Origin: Rhizobacter sp. AJA081-3
GTDB taxonomy: Bacteria > Pseudomonadota > Gammaproteobacteria > Burkholderiales > Burkholderiaceae_C
Length of the DNA stretch: 64,000 nucleotides
Reading direction: 5' to 3'
Assembly (NCBI RefSeq): GCF_017795745.1
Contig: NZ_CP059067.1
Coordinates: forward strand, 248,001 to 312,000
Shown: positions 55,221 to 64,000 of the stretch, piece after piece
Layout of the letters: every line of letters starts with the position of its first letter
How positions within the stretch are numbered: position 1 is the first letter of the stretch
Program-made: the position numbers and the translations under genes
Notes under the pieces: model-generated
Seen by the model: only the letters and a program-made list of their open reading frames with translations
What the model was told of the DNA's origin: nothing
The model's database searches: none

Positions 55221-55811
55221 ATGGACGTCAATGCCCGCATCAGCCGCCGCGTGAAGGAACTGCGAGAAGCCCGTGGCTGGTCGCTCGAGGCGCTGGCCGA
55301 ACGAAGCGGCGTGAGTCGCTCCAACATCTCGCTGATCGAGCGCGGCCAGAGCAGCCCCACCGCCACCGTGCTCGACAAGCTCAGCGCCGGGCTGGGCGTC
55401 ACCCTCGCGTCGCTGTTCGAAGGCGCCGCGGCGCGCTCGGCCGATCCCTCGCCGGTGGCGCGCGTGGCCGATCAGCCGCTGTGGTCGGATCCCGCCTCCG
55501 GCTACCGGCGCCGCAATGTCTCGCCGCCGCTGCGTTCGCCGCTGCAGCTCGTCGACGTGGTCTTCCCGGCCGGGCAGCGCGTGGCCTACGAGACCGGCGC
55601 GCGCGAGACCGAGGTGCACCAGCAGGTCTGGATGATCGACGGCGTGATGGAGCTCACGGTGGGCGATGCGCAGTGGCGTCTGGGCGCCGGCGACTGCCTG
55701 GCGATGCGGCTGGACCGGCCGATCGTCTACCGCAACCCGACGCAGCGTGACGCGCGTTACCTCGTGGCGCTCGTCACGCTGCCTTTCGTTCCCGACAGGA
55801 GGCCCGCATGA
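55221..55811 (+). CDS. XRE-family regulator with C-terminal cupin domain
   Basis: 196 residues. The helix-turn-helix is at about 8-62 (LREARGWSLEALAERSGVSR, SNISLIERGQ). A cupin domain is at about 100-190 (VDVVFPAGQRVAYETGARE, VHQQVWMIDGVMEL). These regulators sense small molecules through the cupin and often control a linked enzyme. It overlaps the acetyltransferase gene (ATGA) and has tandem operators directly in front. Confidence 0.93.
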   Translation: MDVNARISRRVKELREARGWSLEALAERSGVSRSNISLIERGQSSPTATVLDKLSAGLGVTLASLFEGAAARSADPSPVARVADQPLWSDPASGYRRRNVSPPLRSPLQLVDVVFPAGQRVAYETGARETEVHQQVWMIDGVMELTVGDAQWRLGAGDCLAMRLDRPIVYRNPTQRDARYLVALVTLPFVPDRRPA

Positions 55812-56362
55812 AGGTTGGACTGACCGACGGCTACCGCGTGCGACGCGTCGGCGCCGACGAGGCGTTCCGAGGCATCGAGCCGCTCGCCGAGGTGCTGCTC
55901 GACTGCGTCGAGGGCGGCGCCTCTGTGAGCTTCATGTGGCCCTTGCCGCGCGAGCGCGCGCAGGGCTTCTGGCGCGGCGTGGCCGAGGGCGTGGCGCGCG
56001 GCGAACGCGCGCTGCTGGTGGCCGAAGATCAGGGCGGTGAGATCGTCGGCACGGCGCAGCTGATCCTCTCGCAGCCGGACAACCAGCCGCACCGCGCCGA
56101 CGTGGCCAAGATGCTGGTGCACCGCCGCGCCCGGCGCCGCGGACTCGCGCAGCGCCTTCTGTCGGCACTGGAAGACGAAGCCCGCCGCGAAGGCAAGACC
56201 GTGCTGGTGCTCGACACCGTGACCGGAGGCGACGCCGAGCGCCTGTATGCGCGTGGCGGCTGGCAGCGTGTGGGCGTGATCCCGAACTACGCGCTGATGC
56301 CCGATGGCCGGCCCTGCGCGACGACCTACTTCCACAAGCCGCTGGCGATCCAGGCCAGCTAG
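55808..56362 (+). CDS. GNAT-family N-acetyltransferase
   Basis: 184 residues. The acetyl-CoA loop is in VAKMLVHRRARRRGLAQRLL (RxxGxA-type RRRGLA), and the strand LVLDTVTGGDAERLYARGGW is typical of this group. The acceptor is unknown. It is the second gene of the XRE-cupin operon, and its stop overlaps the convergent repressor gene by four bases. Confidence 0.9.
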   Translation: MKVGLTDGYRVRRVGADEAFRGIEPLAEVLLDCVEGGASVSFMWPLPRERAQGFWRGVAEGVARGERALLVAEDQGGEIVGTAQLILSQPDNQPHRADVAKMLVHRRARRRGLAQRLLSALEDEARREGKTVLVLDTVTGGDAERLYARGGWQRVGVIPNYALMPDGRPCATTYFHKPLAIQAS

Positions 56363-56979
56363 GCCTTCGCCTGAACGCCGCGCAGATAGGCGTCGATCGC
56401 CTGCTCGCCGACGCGGGCGAGGTCGAAGGCCGTCGGGTCGAGCATCCAGTTGCTGATCAGCCCGTCGATCAGCGACTGCATGCCCAGCGCCGCCACGCGC
56501 GGCGAGACCGAGCCCGTCCACGCATGCCGCCGCGCCGCGCTGCGAAAGCCGCGCTCGACGTTGTCGACGCGGCCGCGCAGCCCGTTCAGGCGCCGCTCGC
56601 GCACACCGCGCAGCGCATTGCCGTGCTCCACCTTGAACAGCGCGATCTCGAACACGCGGCGCGCCTGCGGGTCCTTCACGGTGGCGCGCAGCGCGGCCAG
56701 GAAGCTGCCGCGGATCTGTGCCACCGGGTCGTCGAGCGCGCGCTCGCCGCTGCGAAGAATCTCGCTTTCCAGCGGCAAGGTGACGCGGTTCATCATCGCG
56801 TTGAACAGGTCGGCCTTGTTGCGGAAGTGCCAGTACACCGCGCCGCGCGTCACGCCGGCGGCACGGGCCACCTGCTCCAGCGAGGTGCGCGACACCCCGC
56901 GGCGATGGAACTCGCGTTCCGCCATGTCGAGGATGCGTTCGCGCGTGCGCTGCGCATCGGCCTTGGTGCTGCGAGCCAT
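56359..56979 (-). CDS. TetR/AcrR-type repressor of the efflux operon
   Basis: 206 residues from MARSTKADAQRTRERILDMA. The HTH at about 25-50 (TSLEQVARAAGVTRGAVYWH, FRNKADLF) is nearly the AcrR/TtgR consensus. The C-terminal part matches the AcrR ligand-binding family (LFKVEHGNALRGVRERRLNG). It is divergent from the RND efflux genes with a shared operator, the usual arrangement for a drug-responsive repressor. Confidence 0.93.
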   Translation of the reverse strand: MARSTKADAQRTRERILDMAEREFHRRGVSRTSLEQVARAAGVTRGAVYWHFRNKADLFNAMMNRVTLPLESEILRSGERALDDPVAQIRGSFLAALRATVKDPQARRVFEIALFKVEHGNALRGVRERRLNGLRGRVDNVERGFRSAARRHAWTGSVSPRVAALGMQSLIDGLISNWMLDPTAFDLARVGEQAIDAYLRGVQAKA

Positions 56980-57000
56980 CGGGATTTCAACGGGTCGGCG

Positions 57001-57025
57001 ACATACATTCACTCACGTATGTATA
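57001..57025. promoter_or_regulatory. AcrR-like operator
   Basis: ACATAC (57001-57006) and GTATGT (57017-57022) form an inverted repeat, and ATACAT/ATGTAT gives a second alignment. It closely resembles the E. coli AcrR box pattern TACATACATT and its mirror. A TATAGT -10-like element (57022-57027) overlaps it, so binding should block the efflux promoter. Confidence 0.75.
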
Positions 57026-57078
57026 GTAGCTGCACCGCGTGCGGCGCCGGGAGGCGCCGACCGAAACAAGGGGAAAAC

Positions 57079-58302
57079 ATGTCAGCGTGGCGGCGGTTCG
57101 GTGTCGAAATCCTGGTGATCGCTCTCGCGCTGCCCCTGGCCGCCTGCGGCCCGAAGCCGGCAGCGACGCCGCCAGCCGCGCCGCCGCCGGCTGAGGTGGG
57201 CGTGGTCAAGGCCGAGCCGGCCAGCGTCGGCCTGGTGACCGAACTGCCGGGCCGCACCGAGGCTTCGCGCATTGCACAGGTGCGCGCGCGGGTCGCCGGC
57301 ATCGTGCAGCGCCAGCTGTTCCGCGAAGGCAGCGACGTGAAGGCCGGCCAGCCGCTGTTCCGCCTCGACGATGCGCCCTACCGTGCCACGCTGGCCAGCG
57401 CACAGGCGGCGCTGGCGCGCGCCGAGGCCAACGTGATGCAGACGCGCGCGCAGGCCGAGCGCTACAAGCCGCTGGCCGAAGCCAACGCGATCAGCCAGCA
57501 GGAGTTCATCGTGGCGCAGGCCGCCTTCAAGCAGGCCGAGGCCGACGTGGCTTCGGCCAAGGCGGCGATGCAGACGGCGCAGATCAACGTCGGCTACGCC
57601 GCCGTCGCCTCGCCGATCTCCGGGCGCATCGGCCGCGCGCTGGTCACCGAGGGCGCGCTGGTCGGCCAGGGAGAGGCGACGCAACTCGCCGTGGTGCAGC
57701 AGATCGACCCGCTGTATGTCAACTTCACGCAGCCCGCGGGCGAGGTGATGCGCCTGCGCGCGGCGATCGCCAGCGGTGCCTACACGAGCGCCGGCAGCGC
57801 CGGCTCGGTGGCGGTGACGGTGCTGCTGGAAGACGGCAGCGTCTACCCGCTGCGCGGCAAGCTGCTGTTCAGCGACCTGTCGGTCGACCCCAGCTCCAAC
57901 CAGATCACTCTGCGTGCCGAGGTGCCCAACCCGAAGGGCGCGCTGCTGCCGGGGCTGTACGTGCGTGTGCGCCTGGAGCAGGCGCAGGTGCCCTCGGGCA
58001 TCCTGCTGCCGCAGCAGGCGGTGCAGCGCGGCAGTGCCGGCGACACGGTGATGGTGGTTGGCGCCGACGGCAAGGTCGCCGCGCGGCCGGTGAAGGTCAG
58101 CCTCGGGCAGGGCAGGCAGTGGGTCGTGCTCGACGGCCTGGCCGCAGGCGAGCAGGTGGTGGTCGAGGGCTTCCAGAAGATCCGCCCGAACGCCGTCGTC
58201 AAGCCGGTGCCGTGGCTGGCCCCCCCCAGCGGCGCCGCGGCCCCGGCCGCAACGGCGACACCGGCGGCGAGCGCCGCCGCCTCAACGCCGGCCGCGCGCT
58301 GA
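57079..58302 (+). CDS. RND efflux periplasmic adaptor (AcrA/MexA family)
   Basis: 407 residues. Lipoprotein signal with LAAC (Cys near residue 22). The order of parts is a beta-barrel strand, a lipoyl half (VRARVAGIVQRQLFREGSDV), a coiled-coil hairpin at about 95-165, a second lipoyl half (ASPISGRIGRALVTEGALV) and a beta-barrel. The Ala/Pro tail is low complexity. AAGGGGAAAAC precedes the ATG. It bridges the pump and the outer-membrane channel of this operon. Confidence 0.95.
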   Translation: MSAWRRFGVEILVIALALPLAACGPKPAATPPAAPPPAEVGVVKAEPASVGLVTELPGRTEASRIAQVRARVAGIVQRQLFREGSDVKAGQPLFRLDDAPYRATLASAQAALARAEANVMQTRAQAERYKPLAEANAISQQEFIVAQAAFKQAEADVASAKAAMQTAQINVGYAAVASPISGRIGRALVTEGALVGQGEATQLAVVQQIDPLYVNFTQPAGEVMRLRAAIASGAYTSAGSAGSVAVTVLLEDGSVYPLRGKLLFSDLSVDPSSNQITLRAEVPNPKGALLPGLYVRVRLEQAQVPSGILLPQQAVQRGSAGDTVMVVGADGKVAARPVKVSLGQGRQWVVLDGLAAGEQVVVEGFQKIRPNAVVKPVPWLAPPSGAAAPAATATPAASAAASTPAAR

Positions 58303-58315
58303 GGAGCAGCGGCGC

Positions 58316-61300
58316 ATGGCACAGTTCTTCATCGACCGGCCCATCTTCGCGTGGGTGATCGCGCTGTTCATCCTCGTCGTGGGTGGCGTCTCGATCACGC
58401 AGCTGCCGGTGTCGCAGTACCCGCCGGTGGCGCCGCCGTCCATCGTCGTCAACGTCGGCTACCCCGGCGCCTCGGCGCAGACGCTGGAAGACAGCGTGAT
58501 CGCCGTCATCGAGCGCGAGATGAACGGATCGCCCGGCCTGGCCTACTTCGAGTCGGTCACGCAGGCCGACGGCACCGGCAGCATCACGCTGAGTTTCGAG
58601 CCGGGCACCAACCCCGATCTCGCCCAGGTCGACGTGCAGAACCGCCTCTCCCGCGCCACGCCGCGCCTGCCGCAGGCGGTGGTGCAGCAGGGCGTGCGGG
58701 TGGACAAGGCGAATCCCAACTTCCTTCTGTTCGTCATCCTGTCCAGCGACAAGGGCGTGCTCGATCCGGTGGCGCTGGGCGATTTCGCCTCGCGCAACGT
58801 GGTGCCCGAGATGCAGCGCGTGCCCGGCGTCGGCCAGGCTCAGCTGTTCGGCACCGAGCGCGCCATGCGCGTGTGGATCGACCCGGCCAAGCTGGTGGGC
58901 TACCGGCTCTCCGCTGCCGACGTCAACGCGGCCATCGCGGCGCAGAACGCGCAGGTCTCCTCCGGCACCATCGGCGACCTGCCGAACACGCGCGACCAGG
59001 GCATCTTCGCCACCGTGGTGGTGAAGGGCCAGCGCGAGACGGCGGCGCAGTTCGGCGAGATCGTGCTGCGCGCCAACGTCGACGGCTCCACCGTGCGCCT
59101 GAAGGACGTCGCCCGCATTGAACTCGGCGCGCAGGCCTACAGCGTGCGCACGCGGCTGAACGGCGAACCTTCCACCGGCATCGGCATCCAGCTCTCGCCC
59201 ACCGCCAACGCGCTGCAGACCGCCAAGCTGGTGAAGAAGCGCCTCGAGGAGCTGCGCCCCTACTTCCCGCCCGGCGTGAAGGCGACGATCCCCTACGACA
59301 GCTCGACCTTCATCAGCCTGTCGATCAGCCAGGTGGTCGAGACGCTCATCGAGGCGGTGATCCTGGTGTTCCTGGTGATGTACCTGTTCCTGCAGAACAT
59401 CCGCTACACGATCATTCCCACGCTGGTGGTGCCGATCGCGCTGCTCGGCAGCTTCGCCTCGCTGCTCGCGCTGGGCTTCTCGATCAACGTGCTGACCATG
59501 TTCGGCATGGTGCTGGTGATCGGCATCGTCGTCGACGACGCCATCGTGGTGGTCGAGAACGTCGAGCGCATCATGAGCACCGAGGGCCTGCCGCCGCTGG
59601 AAGCGACGCGCAAGGCGATGGGGCAGATCTCCGGCGCGATCGTCGGTGTCACCGTGGTGCTGATCTCGGTGTTCGTGCCGCTGGCCTTCTTCAGCGGCGC
59701 GGTGGGCAACATCTACCGCCAGTTCGCTGCGGTGATGGTGACGGCGGTGGCCTTCTCGGCCTTCCTCGCGCTCTCGCTGACGCCGGCGCTGTGCGCCACG
59801 ATCCTCAAGCCGGTGGAGGCGGGCCACCACCACGCCAAGCGCGGCTTCTTCGGCTGGTTCAACCGCGGCTTCTCGCGCACCGCCAAGGCCTACGAGGGCC
59901 TGGTCGCGCGCATCCTGCGCCGCGCCGCGCGCTACCTGGTGATCTATGCGGCGATCGTCGCCGCCGTCGTGGTGCTGTTCGGCCGCCTGCCGACCTCGTT
60001 CATCCCCAACGAGGACCAGGGCAACATCCTCGTCAACGTGCAGTTGCCGCCGGGCGCCACGCAGAACCGCACGCTGGCGGTGATGCAGCAGGTCGAGACC
60101 TACATGTCCGCCCAGCCCGAGGTGGCCAACATGGTCAGCGTGCTCGGCTTCAGCTTCTCGGGCAGCGGGCAGAACGCCGCGCTGGCCTTCGTCACGCTGA
60201 AGGACTGGGGCGAGCGCGAAGGCCCCGGCCAGTCGGCCCAGGCGCTGGTGGGGCGGGCCTTTGGCGCGCTCGGCAGGATCCGCGACGCGATCATCTTCCC
60301 GGTCAGCCCGCCGGCGATCCGTGATCTCGGCCGCGCCAACGGCTTCGCAATGCGCCTGCAGGACCGCGCCAGCGCCGGCCACGACGCGCTGCTGGCGGCG
60401 CGCAACCAGCTGCTCGGCATGGCCTCGAAAAGCCCGCTACTGGTGGCCGTGCGCCCCGATGGCCTGGAAGACGCCTCGCAACTGCAGCTCGACATCGATC
60501 GCGACAAGGCCAGTGCGCTGGGCGTGGGCTTCGCCGCCATCAACAGCGCGCTGTCGACGGCGCTGGGCTCGGCCTACGTCAACGACTTCCCGAACGCCGG
60601 CCGGCTGCAGCGCGTGGTGGTGCAGGCCGATGCGCCCACGCGCATGCAGCCCGAAGACCTGCTGCGCATCAACGTGCTGAATGGCGCCGGTGCGCCGGTG
60701 CCGCTGTCGGCTTTCGCCAGCACGCGCTGGATCACCGGGCCGATGCAGACGGTGCGCTACAACGGCTACCCGACCATGCGCATCGCCGGCGAGCCGGCGC
60801 CAGGCGTGTCCAGCGGCGCGGCGATCGCCGAGATGGAGCGCCTGGCCGCGCAGCTGCCGGCAGGTTTCGCCTACGAATGGACCGGCCTGTCGCGCGAGGA
60901 GAAACTCTCCGGCTCGACGGCGCTGATCCTGTTCGGCTTCTCGCTGCTGTCGGTGTTCCTGTGCCTGGCGGCGTTGTACGAGAGCTGGTCGATCCCGCTG
61001 TCGGTGATCCTGGTGGTGCCGCTGGGAATTCTCGGCGTGATCCTGGGCGCCAACATCCGCGGCCTGGAGAACGATGTGTTCTTCAAGGTCGGCCTGATCA
61101 CCATCATCGGCCTGTCGGCGAAGAACGCCGTGCTGATCATCGAGTTCGCCAAGGACCTGGCGGCGCAGGGCAAGAGCCTGGTCGATGCCGTGCTGGAGGC
61201 GGCGCACCTGCGCTTCCGGCCGATCATCATGACCTCGATGGCCTTCATCCTCGGCGTGCTGCCGCTGGTGCTGGCCAGCGGCGCCGGCTCGGCCAGCCAG

Positions 61301-61489
61301 CACAGCATCGGCACCGGCGTGATGGGCGGCATGATCACCGCCACGACGCTGGCGGTGTTCTTCGTGCCGGTGTTCTTCGTCGTCGTGCGCCGCATCTTCA
61401 AGGGCAGCGAGCGGCAGCGCCGATTCGACGCCGCGCATGGCCACGCGATCGGCGCCGACGCGCCGGCCGCCGGCAAGGAGGACGCATGA
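58316..61489 (+). CDS. RND multidrug efflux pump (AcrB/MexB, HAE1 family)
   Basis: 1057 residues, full HAE1 length. It begins MAQFFIDRPIFAWVIALFI. The proton-relay aspartates are in GIVVDDAIVVVENVERIM, and the Lys in TM10 is in the GLSAKNAVLIIEFAKDL segment. Two six-helix bundles and two porter loops are in order. It exports drugs, dyes or solvents using proton flow. It is followed by the channel gene with an ATGA overlap. Confidence 0.97.
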   Translation: MAQFFIDRPIFAWVIALFILVVGGVSITQLPVSQYPPVAPPSIVVNVGYPGASAQTLEDSVIAVIEREMNGSPGLAYFESVTQADGTGSITLSFEPGTNPDLAQVDVQNRLSRATPRLPQAVVQQGVRVDKANPNFLLFVILSSDKGVLDPVALGDFASRNVVPEMQRVPGVGQAQLFGTERAMRVWIDPAKLVGYRLSAADVNAAIAAQNAQVSSGTIGDLPNTRDQGIFATVVVKGQRETAAQFGEIVLRANVDGSTVRLKDVARIELGAQAYSVRTRLNGEPSTGIGIQLSPTANALQTAKLVKKRLEELRPYFPPGVKATIPYDSSTFISLSISQVVETLIEAVILVFLVMYLFLQNIRYTIIPTLVVPIALLGSFASLLALGFSINVLTMFGMVLVIGIVVDDAIVVVENVERIMSTEGLPPLEATRKAMGQISGAIVGVTVVLISVFVPLAFFSGAVGNIYRQFAAVMVTAVAFSAFLALSLTPALCATILKPVEAGHHHAKRGFFGWFNRGFSRTAKAYEGLVARILRRAARYLVIYAAIVAAVVVLFGRLPTSFIPNEDQGNILVNVQLPPGATQNRTLAVMQQVETYMSAQPEVANMVSVLGFSFSGSGQNAALAFVTLKDWGEREGPGQSAQALVGRAFGALGRIRDAIIFPVSPPAIRDLGRANGFAMRLQDRASAGHDALLAARNQLLGMASKSPLLVAVRPDGLEDASQLQLDIDRDKASALGVGFAAINSALSTALGSAYVNDFPNAGRLQRVVVQADAPTRMQPEDLLRINVLNGAGAPVPLSAFASTRWITGPMQTVRYNGYPTMRIAGEPAPGVSSGAAIAEMERLAAQLPAGFAYEWTGLSREEKLSGSTALILFGFSLLSVFLCLAALYESWSIPLSVILVVPLGILGVILGANIRGLENDVFFKVGLITIIGLSAKNAVLIIEFAKDLAAQGKSLVDAVLEAAHLRFRPIIMTSMAFILGVLPLVLASGAGSASQHSIGTGVMGGMITATTLAVFFVPVFFVVVRRIFKGSERQRRFDAAHGHAIGADAPAAGKEDA

Positions 61490-62868
61490 ACCCGCGCCAG
61501 ATCCTCGCTGCGATCGCGTCCGCCGCCATGCTCGCCGGCTGTGCCAACCTGGCGCCGAGCTACGAGCGCCCGGCCGCCCCCGTGGCGGCGCAGTTCCCGG
61601 CCGCCGCCGCCTCGGCACCCATTGCCACGCCGGCCGCCGAACTCGACTGGCAGGCCTTCTTCGGCGACGAGCGCCTGAAGCGCCTGATCGCGCTGTCGCT
61701 GCAGAACAACCGCGACCTGCGCATCGCCGCGCTGAACATCGAGGCCACGCGCGCGCAGGCCCAGGTGCGCGACGCTGACCGCTGGCCCACCCTCAACGCC
61801 GGCCTGACCGGCTCGCGCCAGCCCACCGCCAGCGGCGGCATCAACTCGCTGTACACCGCCGGCCTGCAAGTCACCGCGTATGAGATCGACCTGTTCGGCC
61901 GCCTGCGCAACCTGAGCGACGCCGCGGCGGCCCAGGTGCTGGCCAGCGAGGAAGCCCGCAAGGCGGTACAGATCAGCCTGGTGTCGGCGCTGGCCACCAC
62001 CCACATCGCGCTGGCCGCCGACGACGAACTGCTGCGCGTCACGCAGCAGACCGTGGCCACGCGCGAGGACTCGCTGCGGCTGATCAAGCTGCGCTTCGAC
62101 AACGGCGCCAGCTCCGAGCTCGACCTGCGCCAGGCCGAGTCGCTGCTCGAGGCGGCGCGCGTGAGCCTCGCGCAGGCCACGCGCCAGCGCGCGCTCGACG
62201 AGAACGCGCTGGTGCTGCTGGTCGGTCAACCGCTGCCGGGGGAGCTGCCGGCGGGCCTGGCGGTCGAGGTGGCCGCCGGCCTGCCCGAGCTGCCGGTGGG
62301 CCTGCCCTCCGAGGTGCTGACGCGCCGGCCCGACGTGCGCCAGGCCGAGCAGCAGCTGATCGCGGCCAACGCCAACATCGGCGCGGCGCGCGCGGCCTTC
62401 TTCCCGCGCATCACGCTGACCGGCAGCGCCGGCCTGGCCAGCGGGCACCTGTCGGACCTGTTCAAGTCGGGCGCCTCGGCCTGGAGCTTCGCGCCGCAGC
62501 TGCTGCAGCCGATCTTCGACGCCGGCCGCAACCAGGGCAACCTGCAGCTCGCGCAGGTGAATCGCGACATCGCCGTGGCGCAGTACGAGCGCGCGGTGCA
62601 GTCGGCCTTCCGCGAGGTGGCCGATGCGCTGGCCGGCCGCGCCACGCTCGCCGAGCAAGTGCGCGCGCAGCAGCGCCAGCTCGAGGCGGAGCGTACGCGC
62701 AATCGCCTGGCCGAGCTGCGCTATCGCAACGGCGCGAGCAGCTACCTCGAGCTGCTCGACGCGCAGCGCTCGCTGTTCGCGGCTCAGCAGGCGCTGGTGC
62801 AGGGCCAGGCGCAGTCGGCGCAGAACCTGGCCACGCTGTACAAGGTACTCGGCGGCGGCTGGCGCTAG
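61486..62868 (+). CDS. Outer-membrane efflux channel (OprM/NodT family)
   Basis: 460 residues. Lipobox MLAGC with Cys at about 19. Two similar halves follow the NodT pattern, with the markers YEIDLFGRLRNL, LPSEVLTRRPDVRQAEQQLI, AFFPRITLTGSAGLASG and YERAVQSAFREVADALAGR. It completes the tripartite pump. The operon ends here, six bases before the convergent TerC gene. Confidence 0.96.
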   Translation: MNPRQILAAIASAAMLAGCANLAPSYERPAAPVAAQFPAAAASAPIATPAAELDWQAFFGDERLKRLIALSLQNNRDLRIAALNIEATRAQAQVRDADRWPTLNAGLTGSRQPTASGGINSLYTAGLQVTAYEIDLFGRLRNLSDAAAAQVLASEEARKAVQISLVSALATTHIALAADDELLRVTQQTVATREDSLRLIKLRFDNGASSELDLRQAESLLEAARVSLAQATRQRALDENALVLLVGQPLPGELPAGLAVEVAAGLPELPVGLPSEVLTRRPDVRQAEQQLIAANANIGAARAAFFPRITLTGSAGLASGHLSDLFKSGASAWSFAPQLLQPIFDAGRNQGNLQLAQVNRDIAVAQYERAVQSAFREVADALAGRATLAEQVRAQQRQLEAERTRNRLAELRYRNGASSYLELLDAQRSLFAAQQALVQGQAQSAQNLATLYKVLGGGWR

Positions 62869-62874
62869 GCTGCG

Positions 62875-63645
62875 CTAGCGCGTGGCGTCCGTCGGTCCGG
62901 CCTCGCGGTAGGGGCTGTGCAGCTCCACCGGCTTGGCCGCGCGCTTCTTGCGCGCGCGGATGTTGAGCAGCTCCACGGTCACCGAGAAGGCCATCGCGAA
63001 GTACACGTAGCCCTTGGGCACGTGGTTGTCGAAGCCTTCGGCGATCAGCACCACGCCGACGACGACGAGGAAGGACAGCGCCAGCATCTTGATGCTCGGG
63101 TGCGCCGAGACGAACTCGCCGATGGCGCGTGCGAACAGCATCATCAGCGCCACCGAGGCGATCACCGCGGCGATCATGATGCGCACGTCGTCGACCATGC
63201 CCACGGCGGTGATGATCGAGTCGAGCGAGAACACCAGGTCGATCAACATGATCTGCAGGATCACCGCGCCGAAGGTGGCCTTCACCGCGCTGCTGGCGTG
63301 GCCCTCCTCGCCCTCGAGCGCGCCATGCACCTCGGTGGTTGCCTTCCAGACGAGGAACAGGCCGCCGACGATGAGGATCAGGTCGCGCCCGGAGATCGCC
63401 TGCCCGAGCACGGTGAACAAGGGCGCCACCAGCCCGACGATCCAGGCCAGCACCAGCAGCAGGCCGATGCGCATCAGCATGGCCATCGCCAGGCCGATGC
63501 GGCGCGCGAGCTCGCGCTTCTCGTGCGGCAGCTTGTCGACCAGGATCGAGATGAAGATGATGTTGTCGATGCCCAGCACCAGCTCCAGGGCGGTGAGGGT
63601 GGCGAAGGCGATCCAGGCCTCCGGCGAGGTGAGCAGTTCGATCAC
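62875..63645 (-). CDS. TerC-family membrane protein
   Basis: 256 residues from a GTG with AAGGA five bases upstream. About seven membrane helices carry the TerC marks LELVLGIDNIIFISILV and LVFSLDSIITAVGMVDDV, with paired aspartates. The family includes tellurite-resistance and Mn/Ca exporters such as MntX-like Alx. Export of manganese would be of interest beside a possible metal oxidase, but this gene is 35 kb away and the link is weak. Confidence 0.92.
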   Translation of the reverse strand: MIELLTSPEAWIAFATLTALELVLGIDNIIFISILVDKLPHEKRELARRIGLAMAMLMRIGLLLVLAWIVGLVAPLFTVLGQAISGRDLILIVGGLFLVWKATTEVHGALEGEEGHASSAVKATFGAVILQIMLIDLVFSLDSIITAVGMVDDVRIMIAAVIASVALMMLFARAIGEFVSAHPSIKMLALSFLVVVGVVLIAEGFDNHVPKGYVYFAMAFSVTVELLNIRARKKRAAKPVELHSPYREAGPTDATR

Positions 63646-63734
63646 GTGGGTCCTTCGGGGATAAGCGCGCGATGCTAAGCGGCATCTTGCCCGGAGGCCG
63701 ACAATCCCCTGATCAGCATGAGCCCGGAGTTTGT

Positions 63735-64000
63735 GTGTCGTCTCTTCTGTTCCCCCTCGGTTGGCAGCACTACCTGGCTGGCGGCCTGTGCATCGGCCTC
63801 GGCGTGGCGCTGCTGTACCTGGCCACCGGCCGCCTGGCCGGAATGAGCTCGGTATTCAGCTCGACCTGGTCGTACGTCAGCGCGCGGGCCTTCTTCCAGC
63901 AGCCACGCTGGCTGGGCAGCCGTGGCTGGCGGCTTCAGCTCGCGCTGGGGCTGGTCCTCGGCGCCGCCCTGTGGTGGCTGACGCTCGGGCCGGCCGAGCC
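63735..64000 (+). CDS. YeeE/YedE-like transporter, N-terminal part
   Basis: Partial, leaving the right edge. It starts at a GTG at 63735 with GGAG five bases upstream; 88 residues are visible. GGLCIGLGVALLYLATGRLA and GMSSVFSSTWSYVSARAFF resemble the YeeE/YedE (TsuA) family of sulfur-compound transporters. Two hydrophobic helices are present in the visible part. It is divergent from the TerC gene. Confidence 0.8.
   Translation, partial: MSSLLFPLGWQHYLAGGLCIGLGVALLYLATGRLAGMSSVFSSTWSYVSARAFFQQPRWLGSRGWRLQLALGLVLGAALWWLTLGPAE

Overview
The window looks like a high-GC betaproteobacterium of the order Burkholderiales, most likely the Leptothrix/Rubrivivax/Methylibium-type families. This is inferred from the S10-spc-alpha ribosomal gene order, a C+ type L36, DUF3297 and DUF1772 neighbours, GTG/TTG starts and overall protein resemblance; no database search was possible. 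Nearly all the DNA is coding, genes commonly overlap by 1-4 bases (ATGA, GTGA, TAATG), and no insertion sequence, prophage, integrase or CRISPR array was seen.

Layout. (1) 1-13801, plus strand: the ribosomal protein supercluster from the end of rplD to rplQ, including secY, infA, rpmJ and rpoA. It is broken by a Prx5-type peroxiredoxin gene between rpsQ and rplN. A terminator precedes that gene and a near-consensus sigma-70 promoter follows it, so the spc part has its own start. A second strong hairpin terminator lies between rpsK and rpsD. (2) 13848-16737, minus: an OmpR/QseB-type response regulator, its histidine kinase, and a third regulator with a degenerate receiver. (3) 17022-27635, plus: a large exported-protein operon made of a 1950-residue Cna-B-like/beta-helix protein followed by three cupredoxin proteins. 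The first two together carry one complete set of multicopper oxidase copper motifs, split between two polypeptides. (4) 27774-31828, plus: a periplasmic protein of unknown function, an S8 protease, an SCO copper chaperone and a cytochrome c fused to a periplasmic-binding-protein-like region. (5) 42039-31856, minus, convergent with the above: a compact type II-secretion-like operon (GspG, GspF, GspE, PilM/N/O/P-like platform, secretin, three more pseudopilins) ending in a LuxR-family response regulator. (6) 42190-49974: lytic transglycosylase, orphan OmpR regulator, initiator tRNA-Met, DUF3297, a YadGH-like ABC exporter with a ferredoxin and a flavin-fold protein, DUF1772, SRPBCC and a putative-Ig lipoprotein. 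(7) 50093-53351: a three-gene operon of ketopantoate-reductase-like, APH-like kinase and divergent enolase. (8) 53361-56362: an Omp85-type outer-membrane protein, an XRE-cupin regulator with tandem operators, and an acetyltransferase. (9) 56359-62868: a TetR repressor divergent from a complete RND tripartite efflux operon, with an AcrR-like operator between them. (10) TerC and the start of a YeeE/YedE-like transporter.

How parts may fit together. The split multicopper oxidase operon, the copper chaperone and cytochrome genes, and the dedicated secretion machine lie side by side. Two-component genes flank them, and TTAA-type direct-repeat boxes (half-sites 10-11 bp apart) lie in front of the two-component operon, the secretion operon and the Omp85 gene. 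I infer a single metal-linked extracellular oxidase system: an exported heteromeric copper oxidase, its metallation factors and its secretion route. Its substrate is unknown; Mn(II), Fe(II) or an organic compound are all possible. This is the most interesting part of the window.
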